Positions 25,001-33,100 of a stretch of 64,000 nt of DNA are shown piece after piece (positions within the stretch are counted from its first letter, which is position 1; every line of letters starts with the position of its first letter). The DNA comes from Motacilla alba alba (lineage: Eukaryota; Chordata; Aves; Passeriformes; Motacillidae), in assembly GCF_015832195.1 (NCBI RefSeq), contig NC_052030.1, positions 11,179,439-11,243,438 of the forward strand, given 5' to 3'. The notes below the pieces were generated by a model. It worked only from the letters and a program-made list of their open reading frames with translations, searched no databases and was not told where the DNA came from. The position numbers and the translations under genes are program-made.

Positions 25001-28000
25001 CAGGGAAATCCAAAACATTTATAATTTCCAGTTGGTAAAAGTGTCAAAATAACCAGGGTTTATTCTTCATAATTAGCATTTCAAAGTTTCAGAATATTGC
25101 ATGAAATAGAAATTCTGTTTTCCAGAAAAGTAAATCTTAGATCCTTGTTGTCAACAAAATAATCCAGTTGGTGTCAGTAGTTTTACAAGGTGGTCTTTGC
25201 TTTCCCACCGGAGTATTTCCCAGTCATGAAAACATTCATCAAAACAGTTCTAAAATTCACGTTTGCTCAGTTTTATGGCCATTGATAGGGAAATGTGTCA
25301 GACAGTGAGAAAACTCTCTCAGGAGAATCCATCAGACCCTTTCCTGAAGCCCCTTGCACCAGTGGAGCTGCACTCCATGGTCTGGAACAGGAGGCAGAGA
25401 TCACCAGGAAGGGAAGGAGCAGGGTAACATCCATCACAGAGACCCTCTGCAGGGGTGTGAGGCATGGGAGTGCTCAAACACTGTGTAGTAAAGAGTGTAG
25501 CAAAGTAAGAGTAAGCAAAGAATCAAAACTCAAATGTTGGGGAGGGAGAAGAGAAAGGATGAGGAGAGAAAAGGTGATGGAGGCTGACAGGGCTCTTGCT
25601 CCATCTCTCAAAATAATGAAAGGCTGTAGGAAATAAGCATTTATCTGATGAAGGAAAGATGAAACAGCACAATTTAGCAGAAGGCTGAACAGATAAAACC
25701 TTAGTGATGATGTGAATATTCATGAAGATGAGGACCTGAGGCAGCAGGGTCAGACAGCGAGGAGTGGGAGCTCAGGTTGGTTCACTGCAACTCAGATCCT
25801 GGGAATTGAACATCCAGGATGTGGGGACTCACACAGAGCAGCCATCAGAGCACGAGCCCAGCCATGAATCCCAGGTATGGGGAGGGAATGTGAGCAGGCT
25901 GTTACCCCTCTGTGCTGTCCCTGTTTCACTTCCCCACTGTGGAAATTATCCTCCCACAGGGACCAGCCGCAGTCCTGACCTTGCTAAGAGGTCACAGAGC
26001 TGTCTCCTTTCAGTGAGTTACAGCAACGTTCAGTAGAGAGATCTTAGCAAAATATAAAATGAGACGATGACATTTTTCTCTAGACATCCCTTTAGAACCT
26101 GAATGTATTTTTCAGCAAGTGCTGGAATGTAAACGGAGTAAAAATGAACCATAAATAGAATTGCACTTTCCTAACAACATATTGAACAAAAAATGTCTTA
26201 ATTCAGACCCTCTTTATTGAATATAAACTCTCTGTTCCGTGGAGTCACTTGTTAGGAATGTGAAAAGTTAATTTTCTTTTCTAAAAATAAAAAGTTGTGG
26301 GGTTTTAACAAAGTTATTAAGTTACATTCTTTCCAGTCATCATTATAAATAGTAAAGAAAAACTTACTAGGAAAGACATAAAATCTTCTGATGATTACTT
26401 TGCATACTCTACTTAAAAAAAAAAAAAAAAAGAGGGTGTTCTGGAGGCCAAATGTGTGAGAACATGTGCTGTGTGCCAGGGCAAAGAAGCAGCTTCAGCC
26501 AGGATTGCTGGGATCAGTGGGACAGCACAGCACCTGGAGCAGCCTCAGATCTGTTCTGGCTGGAATTGTCCAAGAGCAAGAGATCCCAATGTGATCCAGC
26601 TCCGTTCCTGTAGAGGCAGGAGCAGCTGGCCCCAGGCCCAAGTGCTCCAGTCAAAGTCCTGCAGCACTTGGGAGAAAGGGAAGGAATAAGGGAACACAGA
26701 GCTTTGGTCCACACAGCTGCTCTCACACTCCAGGAAACCCTCAGGCTCTGGCATCGTGAAGGGGGACATTTCTTTCTGGAAATTAGGATTTCTTTACTCA
26801 GAGGTCATCTACCCTGAGCACTTTGGAAAGCTCTTTAAATGAGCTGGGTTCTTTGGAATTCCACTGGCTGATTCTCACACCAGAACAATGTAATAATTAC
26901 ACACAAAATAGAATTGATTTTTTTTTTCCAAATGGCTCAGTACAAGGTTTTTTTATTATGGTCACATTTCAGAAAAGCTATAGATAAGTCCCTGTGCTGT
27001 CTGTGGACAGTGCTGTTGTGGTTTGCATATTTTACTGTCAAGGGTCATGCGTCAGCTTTGGGTATTGCAGAGTGATGAGGCCACTTGATACAGACAGAGG
27101 TGGCCAGCCAGGGCTTTCCATGCTGAAAGTCAGCATTAACACTTCTCAGCCTGTGCTCAGGCCCTGAAATGTGAGGGCTGTATTCTGGGAGAGGAAGGTG
27201 CAGCATTGCCACTGCACTCAGGGGCCTTGTCAGGCCTGGGCTGAAATGCCATTCCCCCTCATTCCTGGACTTTCCCCCTCATTCCTGGACTTTCTCCCTC
27301 ATTCCTGGACTTTCCCCCTCATTCCTGGACTTTCTCCCTCATTCCTGGACTTTCCCCCTCATTCCTGGACTTTCCCACTCATCCCAACCCTGCATTCACA
27401 GCAGTTAAGGGCTGTGGGTCTGTAAATTCTGACACCTGTACAAGTGAGGCTGTGGCTCCCCTCAGGATGTCACCAGGATAAATGAATTACAAAAAGGATC
27501 AGGATCTCATCTGCACGGCCTCACTGTTGCCCTCAAGCTAGAAGGAGCAGTGATCATGCCTGCTTAAAAAATGTAAGAGACCTTAGCCAGTATCACTTTT
27601 CCCAGCTGCACAGCTGAGACAAGGAGATCTGATCCTTCATATCAAGGATTCATTTTGTCCAATGACAAAAAGGTTTCTTTGTGTTTCCTCTTCTGTCTCC
27701 TTTATGAACCTCCCAATACTTCCATCATTTTCCACGTTTGCATCATTATTCTGTCCTGTTACATAAAACCATGATAAATCATGATAAAATAATTTTATTT
27801 TCCTTTAGAGAACAGTATACACGAATTATCCTTGAACAAGAAAACCTTGGGAAGGTAAGAATGAGGCTTTTACCTTGTACAGCCTTTGTACAGTTTGTAT
27901 TTTTGTGGGGCTGTGGTCAGTCTTTTATAAAAAGCATTGTGCAGCCTACAAAGAAAATTCCATCACTGCTGGCATTGGTAATTAATACCCTGGAAAAGGA

Positions 28001-28930
28001 TCCTGCTCCCTCCTCAGGGCTTGATTTCCTGCAGGGAATAGCATGAGCTGCTGTAAGGGATAGGCAAAGGCTCAATGTGACAGCACATTCCCTGAAAACC
28101 ATTTGGATAAGACCCTGAAACACAGGGGCATAACGAACTGTGCCAGCTCAGATTTTCTGTTGTATATAAAGCAACCTGTTGAAGACAATAAATTCCGAGC
28201 CTGTCACCCTTATCACTGCTGCTAAAGGCCAGGGGATCAGCAGTGTCAGACAAAAGCAGTTGTCCAGTTTTAATCTTGTCTGAAGCTCAGATCAGCAGGG
28301 ACGAGGCTGGGCTTAGCAAGTCCCACCAAACAGCTTTTATTAATTTCCTTTTCTTAGTCAGTCTGAGTGATTTTTACAGGTCTGGGCTGCCTCTCTTAAT
28401 AATCAGGAGGGGGTTTAATTGTGAAACATTGATTTTGTGTTAGAGTATCATGGTGGTTGTACCTTGATACTGCAAGGGCTCTGCATGGAAATGATGTCAG
28501 ATTTTTAGCATAAATTCTCAAATAGATAAGACTAGAGAGTTGAAAACCATGGAAATAGTTGTCAATCCATACAAAGATCTAAGTCCCAGGTGTTAATGCC
28601 TTTAGCACTTGCAGGGAGTGTTATCAGGGTGAACAAAACAATATTTCCATAGCATATAAAAATCTCTGTCATTCCAAGCTGCTTATGTGAGCAACTTTTG
28701 TGGTGTAGAGCTGTTGCAGAAATCTGATATTTCTGTATTTTTAACAGAAACTACGAGAGAAACAGAAAGTTGTGCGGGAAAGTCACGGGCCGAATATGAA
28801 GCAAATGAAAATGTGGCAGGACTTTGAGAAATTAATGGAATGTAAGAGAGAATGTTTTCTGAAACAACAAAATCAAGCAGCCATCGGTCAGATCATTCAG
28901 GAAGGAGGTAAAGATAGGCTTGTGTTATGA
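990..28930 (+). CDS. IFT81: IFT81, intraflagellar transport protein 81 (3' part of gene; 12 coding exons)
   Basis: IFT81 is a core subunit of the IFT-B complex. It pairs with IFT74 through long coiled coils and helps carry tubulin into growing cilia. Twelve exons on the + strand (990-1074, 7163-7326, 9533-9628, 11418-11564, 18765-18914, 20384-20512, 21644-21733, 22633-22719, 24013-24084, 24173-24258, 27809-27854, 28748-28930) join in phase to 1335 nt: 444 codons and a TGA. Translated pieces such as [27 protein letters not shown] and ESHGPNMKQ match the human protein as I know it, and the total fits human residues 233-676 exactly. All of this part is charged coiled coil. The N-terminal calponin-homology-like tubulin-binding domain and the promoter lie left of the window. 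No frameshift or internal stop was seen, so the gene looks functional. Identity is very secure; exon ends rest on GT-AG and phase. Confidence 0.97.
2403..2498 (+). repeat. 24-bp tandem repeat, 4 copies
   Basis: The unit tccttccctgcttattcatt plus tcag is repeated at 2403, 2427, 2451 and 2475. The first two copies are identical, and the last two share changes (tttattaacttca, tttaataacttca). Since 24 is a multiple of 3, it keeps a chance open frame with an [12 protein letters not shown] repeat. It is intronic. Confidence 0.9.
4685..4716 (+). repeat. (CAAAA)n pentanucleotide run
   Basis: A run of A is followed by about five CAAAA units inside an IFT81 intron. A simple microsatellite; no flanking element was recognised. 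Confidence 0.85.
7163..7326 (+). CDS. IFT81: IFT81 exon (about residues 261-315)
   Basis: 164 nt, starting in phase 1 (gt completes the serine codon begun at 1074) and ending in phase 0 before gtgagg. It encodes [20 protein letters not shown] through [16 protein letters not shown] to VESE. The human counterpart is [20 protein letters not shown] and FLQKVVSEPAMGHSDL. Acceptor ttgtttttaag. Predicted coiled coil, part of the IFT74-binding rod. Confidence 0.95.
7327..9532 (+). other. IFT81: IFT81 intron, 2.2 kb
   Basis: Donor gtgagg, acceptor tctgtcttgcag. Apart from short T-runs (for example near 8541) I see no repeat or exon. An open frame at 9226-9468 on the minus strand has no supporting features. 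Confidence 0.85.
9533..9628 (+). CDS. IFT81: IFT81 exon (about residues 316-347)
   Basis: 96 nt, phase 0 at both ends: 32 codons, [15 protein letters not shown] then [17 protein letters not shown]. It aligns with human [15 protein letters not shown] and LSLYRQQ. Acceptor cttgcag, donor cag|gtaaga, both strong. The Thr/Pro-rich middle (about residues 333-340) differs from human and may be a break between coiled-coil segments. Confidence 0.95.
9629..11417 (+). other. IFT81: IFT81 intron, 1.8 kb
   Basis: Donor gtaaga, acceptor gatcttgcag. It contains an ATGAG pentanucleotide microsatellite near 10339. Overlapping open frames at 10304-10732 on both strands are by-products of a locally GC-richer stretch. 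Confidence 0.85.
10338..10366 (+). repeat. (GATGA)n microsatellite, about 5.5 copies
   Basis: A perfect pentanucleotide run, ggatgagatgagatgagatg and onward, in an IFT81 intron. Likely polymorphic in length. Confidence 0.92.
11418..11564 (+). CDS. IFT81: IFT81 exon (about residues 348-396)
   Basis: 147 nt, 49 codons, phase 0 at both ends. It encodes [20 protein letters not shown], then [20 protein letters not shown] and GSEVLTEDE. The first 16 residues are identical to the human protein as I know it. Acceptor ttgcag, donor gag|gtaggg. Highly charged coiled coil ending in an acidic turn. Confidence 0.96.
11565..18764 (+). other. IFT81: IFT81 intron, 7.2 kb (largest in window)
   Basis: Donor gtaggg, acceptor ctctctccccccag. 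Long AT-rich sequence without a recognisable exon or transposon. Open frames inside it, such as 13167-13655 minus and 15919-16290 plus, fall in GC-richer patches and show no homology I recognise or splice logic. Confidence 0.8.
18765..18914 (+). CDS. IFT81: IFT81 exon (about residues 397-446)
   Basis: 150 nt, 50 codons, phase 0 at both ends. It encodes [40 protein letters not shown] and [10 protein letters not shown]. The human counterpart is [20 protein letters not shown] and [13 protein letters not shown]. It is noticeably GC-richer than the neighbouring exons. The acceptor has a long C/T tract (ctctctccccccag) and the donor is ctg|gtaacc. A 78-bp minisatellite starts about 20 bp after this donor. 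Confidence 0.96.
18931..19570 (+). repeat. 78-bp minisatellite, about 8 copies
   Basis: The marker cctgggaa(c/g)agcctgagca recurs at 18952, 19030, 19108, 19186, 19264, 19342 and 19420, exactly 78 bp apart, and again at 19506 (86 bp on). Units differ at few sites, for example gaacagcc/gaagagcc and gggcatcgtg/gggtgatgtg, and similar variants sit next to each other. The last unit diverges through a shared cattattccaatgtgtatca segment. Because 78 is a multiple of 3, long frames stay open on both strands (for example 18806-19657 minus); these are not genes. A partial unit lies against the 5' splice site at 18915. Confidence 0.95.
19571..20383 (+). other. IFT81: rest of IFT81 intron after the minisatellite
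   Basis: AT-rich intronic sequence ending in the acceptor tgtttgtgtctgcag at 20383. I see no repeat or exon in it. Confidence 0.8.
20384..20512 (+). CDS. IFT81: IFT81 exon (about residues 447-489)
   Basis: 129 nt, 43 codons, phase 0 at both ends. It encodes [40 protein letters not shown] and SEM. The [17 protein letters not shown] stretch is identical to human and is one of the best landmarks of the family. The donor atg|gtgatt is weak. The short GISGYSY turn interrupts otherwise continuous coiled coil. Confidence 0.97.
20513..21643 (+). other. IFT81: IFT81 intron, 1.1 kb
   Basis: Donor gtgatt, acceptor ccctttctcag. It holds a (TA)n microsatellite at 20628 and a T-run near 20805. No exon. 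Confidence 0.85.
20628..20653 (+). repeat. (TA)n microsatellite, about 13 copies
   Basis: An uninterrupted TA dinucleotide run in an IFT81 intron, 116 bp after the exon that ends at 20512. Confidence 0.93.
21644..21733 (+). CDS. IFT81: IFT81 exon (about residues 490-519)
   Basis: 90 nt, 30 codons, phase 0 at both ends. It encodes [20 protein letters not shown] and [10 protein letters not shown]. The human counterpart is [20 protein letters not shown] and ELRQLRQKYQ. Acceptor ttctcag. The donor cag|gtttgt is weak, and read-through gives a stop 17 codons into the intron (taa at about 21785). That could shorten the protein if the intron is retained. Confidence 0.96.
21734..22632 (+). other. IFT81: IFT81 intron, 0.9 kb
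   Basis: Donor gtttgt, acceptor cttttcaccaag (an AAG acceptor behind a long C/T tract). Besides the possible cassette exon at 21801-21893, I see nothing notable. Confidence 0.8.
21801..21893 (+). CDS. possible extra IFT81 cassette exon
   Basis: A 93-nt stretch with an acceptor (tttacag) and a donor (aag|gttggg) that is open in phase 0 at both ends. It could be inserted between the exons ending at 21733 and starting at 22633 without breaking frame. It would add 31 residues beginning [20 protein letters not shown]. Human IFT81 has no residues at this point, as far as I know. Against it: the intron before it would be only 67 bp, its pyrimidine tract sits far from the AG, and the donor is moderate. 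It may be a chance open frame. Confidence 0.25.
22633..22719 (+). CDS. IFT81: IFT81 exon (about residues 520-548)
   Basis: 87 nt, 29 codons, phase 0 at both ends. It encodes [20 protein letters not shown] and ETNRSALEQ. The human counterpart is [20 protein letters not shown] and ESNRSKLEQ. Donor cag|gtgagg is strong. The second half is GC- and CpG-rich (gcggccgggctgg, ccgctcggcg), unlike its flanks. Confidence 0.96.
22720..24012 (+). other. IFT81: IFT81 intron, 1.3 kb
   Basis: Donor gtgagg, acceptor ttttcccacag. It contains a short ATT-type run near 23897 and no exon that I can support. Confidence 0.85.
24013..24084 (+). CDS. IFT81: IFT81 exon (about residues 549-572)
   Basis: 72 nt, 24 codons, phase 0 at both ends. 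It encodes [20 protein letters not shown] and CMKR. The human counterpart is [20 protein letters not shown] and CMIK. Donor agg|gtgaga. It is followed by an 88-bp intron. Confidence 0.95.
24173..24258 (+). CDS. IFT81: IFT81 exon (about residues 573-601)
   Basis: 86 nt, phase 0 start and phase 2 end. It encodes [20 protein letters not shown] and PQERRRAVR, the last arginine shared with the next exon. The human counterpart is LEVQLRRATDEMKAYISSD. Donor cg|gtgagc. The 88-bp intron before it (24085-24172) is short but normal for vertebrates. A 20-bp tandem repeat follows at about 24274. Confidence 0.95.
24274..24325 (+). repeat. 20-bp tandem repeat, about 2.5 copies
   Basis: The unit ctctccccttggcaggatt(c) appears as ctctccccctggcaggattc, ctccccttggcaggattctc and a partial copy ending ctctcccctcgg. 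It starts 15 bp after the 5' splice site at 24259, which echoes the minisatellite next to the donor at 18915. Confidence 0.8.
27253..27375 (+). repeat. 20-bp tandem repeat, 6 copies
   Basis: attcctggac recurs at 27261, 27281, 27301, 27321, 27341 and 27361, each 20 bp apart, in a unit of the form ccccctcattcctggacttt. Units alternate between tttcccc and tttctcc variants, which suggests that a 40-bp higher-order unit was duplicated. Confidence 0.93.
27809..27854 (+). CDS. IFT81: IFT81 exon (about residues 601-616)
   Basis: 46 nt, starting in phase 2 and ending in phase 0. It completes an arginine codon and encodes [15 protein letters not shown] (human EQYTKNTAEQENLGK). The donor aag|gtaaga is strong. 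At 46 nt it is a small exon, fixed by phase with both neighbours. Confidence 0.95.
27855..28747 (+). other. IFT81: IFT81 last intron, 0.9 kb
   Basis: Donor gtaaga, acceptor ctgtatttttaacag. No repeat or additional exon seen. Confidence 0.85.
28748..28930 (+). CDS. IFT81: IFT81 last exon (about residues 617-676) with stop
   Basis: 183 nt including the TGA at 28928-28930. It encodes [40 protein letters not shown] and [20 protein letters not shown]. The human end is GEDRLIL, so the C-terminus is complete and of normal length. The KLREKQKV and ESHGPNMKQ motifs are the most conserved part of this exon. Confidence 0.97.
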   Translation, partial: KLREKQKVVRESHGPNMKQMKMWQDFEKLMECKRECFLKQQNQAAIGQIIQEGGKDRLVL

Positions 28931-30150
28931 ATTCTTCCTCCTGATACCCACATGAAGTAGAAGGACTCTTGTTAAGTATCGTTGCTTTCTTCAATTCTGC
29001 AATTTTTGTACATGGTTTGGTTTTGGTGCATAAACAGAGAGAGCAAAGAAACCCCTCTGGAATCTTTTGCTCCAGTGTCTCCGTGCCCATGTGCCATGGT
29101 TGGAAGCTGTCGGGAGGGCTGCACTGGGGTGAACCTGCTCGTAAATCTGTGTTTTATGAGGCCAGGAATGGCAGCATCTACAGGGAGATCAAAGGGAAAC
29201 AAATCCTTCTGCAGGGTCACAGAAAACTCACGTAATTGCTCTGCCTCTCATTCTCTATCGATAAGGTTACATTTTTGCAAGGCCTGAGAGTCTTGATGTT
29301 GTATAATTGTGGCCCTCCTGGCTTGGCCCTGTTGTCCCCATTGTCCTTACTCACCCAGTGTGGCAGCAGGAGCTGTTGGCCTGGCCCCAGCACTCCTGGC
29401 CATTCTTTCCTTGCACAGTTGAGCTCAGCTGATTGCCTGGAGAACAATCACTTGGATTCTGAGCTTTTTCCATTATCTTTTGCTGTTGTTGTTTTTAACA
29501 GAAGTTTTTTTTCTTGCACATTTACCCCCTTTGTATTTTCTGAGAGTGAAAATGTAAAGAGAGCTCAGCTGAAGCTTTCCCCAGGGAGGAGTTTTGAGCT
29601 GTTTTGTCTGCACAGTGCAATTCCAAAGGGATTACACACACAAAGAGGGTCATCCCAGGCCTGGAGGTTATCCGTGGATGTGGATATGGCCCAGGGGTTC
29701 TTGCATCTGGCCTGGAGTGCAGCCCTGAGCTGGGAGCCTCAGGCAGCTGTCCCTGCCCTCAGAGAGGGCCCAGGGCTGAGCCTGGGGCACAGGGATGGAG
29801 GTGAGGACTCAGAGTGTCCCTCACTCGTCACCATTCCAGATGAGCAGCTCCTGGCCCCTGTCACAGATCAGCAGCACAGAGATAATTCTGTGGGACCAGA
29901 ACTCCTGCTGTTCTCCCTTGGCTTACTGGATTCCTAGATAGGTTGGTGGGGTTTTTTATAGTTTTTCCTGCCTGAAGTAGAATGTCTTTTTTCAGGATAT
30001 AAAAAAAAAGTAATTTTGCTTTCTTTGATACCTAACTATGAGATCTTCTGCTGGTGTCTATATCCAGAGAGTATGGTAATTATAGAGTTCCTGGTTTGCC
30101 TTTGCATTAAATATATTTGTTAACAGGACTAAAATAAAAGCTGGCAAAAC
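28931..30150 (+). other. IFT81: probable IFT81 3' UTR
   Basis: The sequence runs from the stop codon to the first AATAAA that I find (30133-30138). An ATTAAA lies upstream at 30106, and a T-rich stretch follows (ttttcttcttttttacattt near 30168). That arrangement fits a cleavage site near 30150-30160. A chance open frame of 213 codons from an ATG at 29296 to 29937 lies inside this stretch. The transcript end is inferred from signals only. Confidence 0.45.
30133..30138 (+). terminator. candidate IFT81 polyadenylation signal (AATAAA)
   Basis: The first canonical hexamer after the IFT81 stop, in ctaaaataaaagctgg. It has a weaker ATTAAA 27 bp before it and a U-rich element about 30 bp after it. 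Confidence 0.45.
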
Positions 30151-30159
30151 TACATTTTG

Positions 30160-33100
30160 ACTGTATGGTTTTCTTCTTTTTTACATTTTTTAGGTGAAAG
30201 AAGGAAATTGTTGGTGGCTGGGCCACAGGAAAAATGAGTTATTTAATTACATTTATTTGAGAAGCTTCCAAAGCTTCCTCACAGTGTGAGGAGTGGGTCT
30301 CAGATCCACAGATCCCAGGACATCCTCATGCCAGCCCTCCCACGCTGCCAGATAGCTGCAGATAGTTTTTCCCAACAGCTGCACGCTGACCCCACTCTCC
30401 CAGGCCAGGAGAAGAGCAGGGTGCCCCTGGCACGGGGTGGAAGGAAGGCACAGGCACAGGTGGAGCTGTGCCACCACCCCCTGCTCCAGGAGCTGACTGC
30501 TGCAGCATCCAGGGAGGCAGGGAAGGAATCTCTGGCAGGGAGAAGCTCAGGAAAGGCCAGGCTGTGTGGGGTGGGCACAGCCATCTCCAGAGACACCTGG
30601 GTGCTTTGTGCCTCCTGCCCTGTGCCATCATTCCCACACAGCACCTGCACAGGGGGCAGAGCTGCAGGAGCCATGGCAAAGCCATTCCTGGACTTCCAAC
30701 GGGGGCGTTCGCTGAAGGCTTGACAGCAACAGTAAAATAACACAGACAGGGAGATGTGAGACATGCTGAAAACGTGGGATAATCACCAAAAATGGACATT
30801 TAGGTTACTTAGGAATCAGCCTGTGGTTCAGAGTCACTAGACAGGGCAGGGAGAAAGGGGATTTCATAGACTGGGAGTCAAAACTTTTAACCAAACCTTA
30901 GAAATCCTATTTGACTGGACCATTTACACAAAGATGTATGACGGGGATTAGCCCGCTGCCCAGGAAAAAGCAATTCCTTGGAAATTCACAGCAATGATGT
31001 GGAGTAAGACTGAGTACAATCATTTTCTAGTTTTCTATTCAGTTACTCTAAAAATAGTTCATCTTTCTTCCTTATAAAAACAGTTTATTGCTAGTTACTC
31101 AAAGATGACGTGATTGTTGTTCTGATCTGATTAGTGCTCTGTCATTTGTGCTGCACCAAGAAAGGGCACACATCATGCACTGCAGCAGCAGCAGCAAAAT
31201 GACTTTCTGAGATGAAGCAAAAAATCATAATAACTGTTATCAAAGGAAAATTGGAAAAACTCAAAGACTATTTTTAGCTTTTTATACAAGTGGACATTTA
31301 ATAAATGCAGCTTTAATGGATTCTGTTCACTGGCTTTTCCACCTAGTTCAGGATTTGATGGGAGCATTCAAAAATCTTGGAATTTCACCGTTCCTATCTT
31401 GCAACATAAAGCTAACTTCTCAGTTTTTTACTTTGTTATTATTACTAGCCTGGCTGGTTAATAAGATTAAACATTCTAAATGGCAAAATACTTGCATTTC
31501 TATTGGAAAGGTAAAAAAAAATCAAAAATTTAGGTAAATTTAGGGCAGCAGCACTTACCAAATTTGTCCCAGCTGGAACACCAATCCAAGCAGTCACATG
31601 AGCAGCAGCTCACTTTCCAAAGGCTTCTCCTTATCCCTGTCCAGAACTGGATGAGGAGGCATCCCAGCTATAAAACTACTGTAATATTCTGCAGTTTTGA
31701 GGGATTTAGTGATGTTGATTTCAGCTGTCCTTGGAGCTACAGCAAGATCCACATGGACCTGAGAGATGAAATAATTCCAGACATCAGAAAGAGGCATGAG
31801 AAAGCAACACATCCACTGTTTTGTGGGAGCAGCCATGTACCATCTGGGTATCAGATAATTTGGTTTATATTAGAGGTACCATCTTACTTCCATTTGAACT
31901 ATAATAACTAAAACGGATGTTATAAAACTTCTTTTCCTACCCAAATCTGCTTATTTTCATCTCTTTACTCTCATGGAGATTACTGCTGAGGATGTCACCT
32001 GCATATAGGTGCCACAGTCATGAAGGTTTTTGTGTTTAAATATCCCAGTTTCCAGAGCTTTCTTGACAAGACTTCCCTGCAGTGTGATGCTGCTCTCAGC
32101 TGCAGAACAGGCTGCAGCAGAGGTGTCAGCAGTGCCTGGAGATGTCCATGGATCATGAGCTACCTATGCAATCAGTTTGGGATCAGGAACTGGAGCTGCA
32201 CCTTGGATCAGTGCTCTGTGTCTGGCCCAGAGGCAGCTGGTGCTCCCTCCCTGGTGACTGTCCCCAGAGAGCCATGGATGCCGAGCCCATGGATCCCCTC
32301 TCTGGCAGTGCTTGGCCGGCCTGGAGCCAGCTCCCCCAGGAAGGCAGATGGAGACTGACTGAACACAGGGGGCTGGAGCTCTGTCACCTGAAGTGTCCCC
32401 TTGGGGTCAAGCTGACACAGAGGGGTGTGGGACACTCCTCCATCACCCTGCCTGGGACAAGGGCAGCTCTGGGTTCTCTCTGGCCCTGTTTGCTCAGAGC
32501 TCCTGTAAAAGGCAAATCCCCGTGCCCGGTGTTATCACTCCCGGCAGCAGGTTCCTGCCCCGGGAACGCCGTTAACCCTTCAGCTGCCTCGCTGCAGGGC
32601 ACTGTAAGGGACTGCCATCCCGCGGCCGTGCCAGCGTTCCAGTAAGGAAGTGTTACACGAATCAACAACTTTATCACAAGGACCCACCTGTCTGGCAACA
32701 CCCACGGGGGGAGTTGTTTTCTAACAATCAGAATCTGACCTGTTCCCAGCTCGTTTAAAGAGTTCTTTAAATTCTCTCTGAATTTAAGGCGGGCTCTCCA
32801 AACGCCCGAGGCAATCCGTGCTATTCCAAGGGCAGCGGGTGAAAAGGGCATTTTTCACACTGGTTTCCCCGATTCCCGTGGTGTGTCATCCTGGGTGAGC
32901 AGCTCTGGGCACTTGGAGAAGGAGCAAACATGTCCCAAATAATCAGCAGGAACTGGGAGACAAACCTGACTTTCACAAGCCCTGACTTCAGTGGGAGTTT
33001 TGCCAAAACAAGGTCTGCTGGATTTAGCTCTGTTCTTCATCCTGACAGAACAAGCAGGAATTAAAGGGCCCATCATCAGATTTACAGCACACTGAAAGTA

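Larger units (their letters stand above)
24259..27808 (+). other. IFT81: IFT81 intron, 3.5 kb
   Basis: Donor gtgagc, acceptor ttttcctttag. It holds two unrelated 20-bp tandem repeats (about 24274-24325 and 27253-27375) and a 17-base A-run near 26415. No exon. Confidence 0.85.

Noticed and set aside
30286..30799. Frames of 145-157 codons on both strands just after the IFT81 end
   Set aside because: Same pattern of mutual antisense openness in a GC-richer patch. No homology recognised.
32142..32851. Overlapping 112-167 codon frames on both strands
   Set aside because: GC-rich patch with stops depleted on both strands. No recognisable motif, splice pair or promoter.
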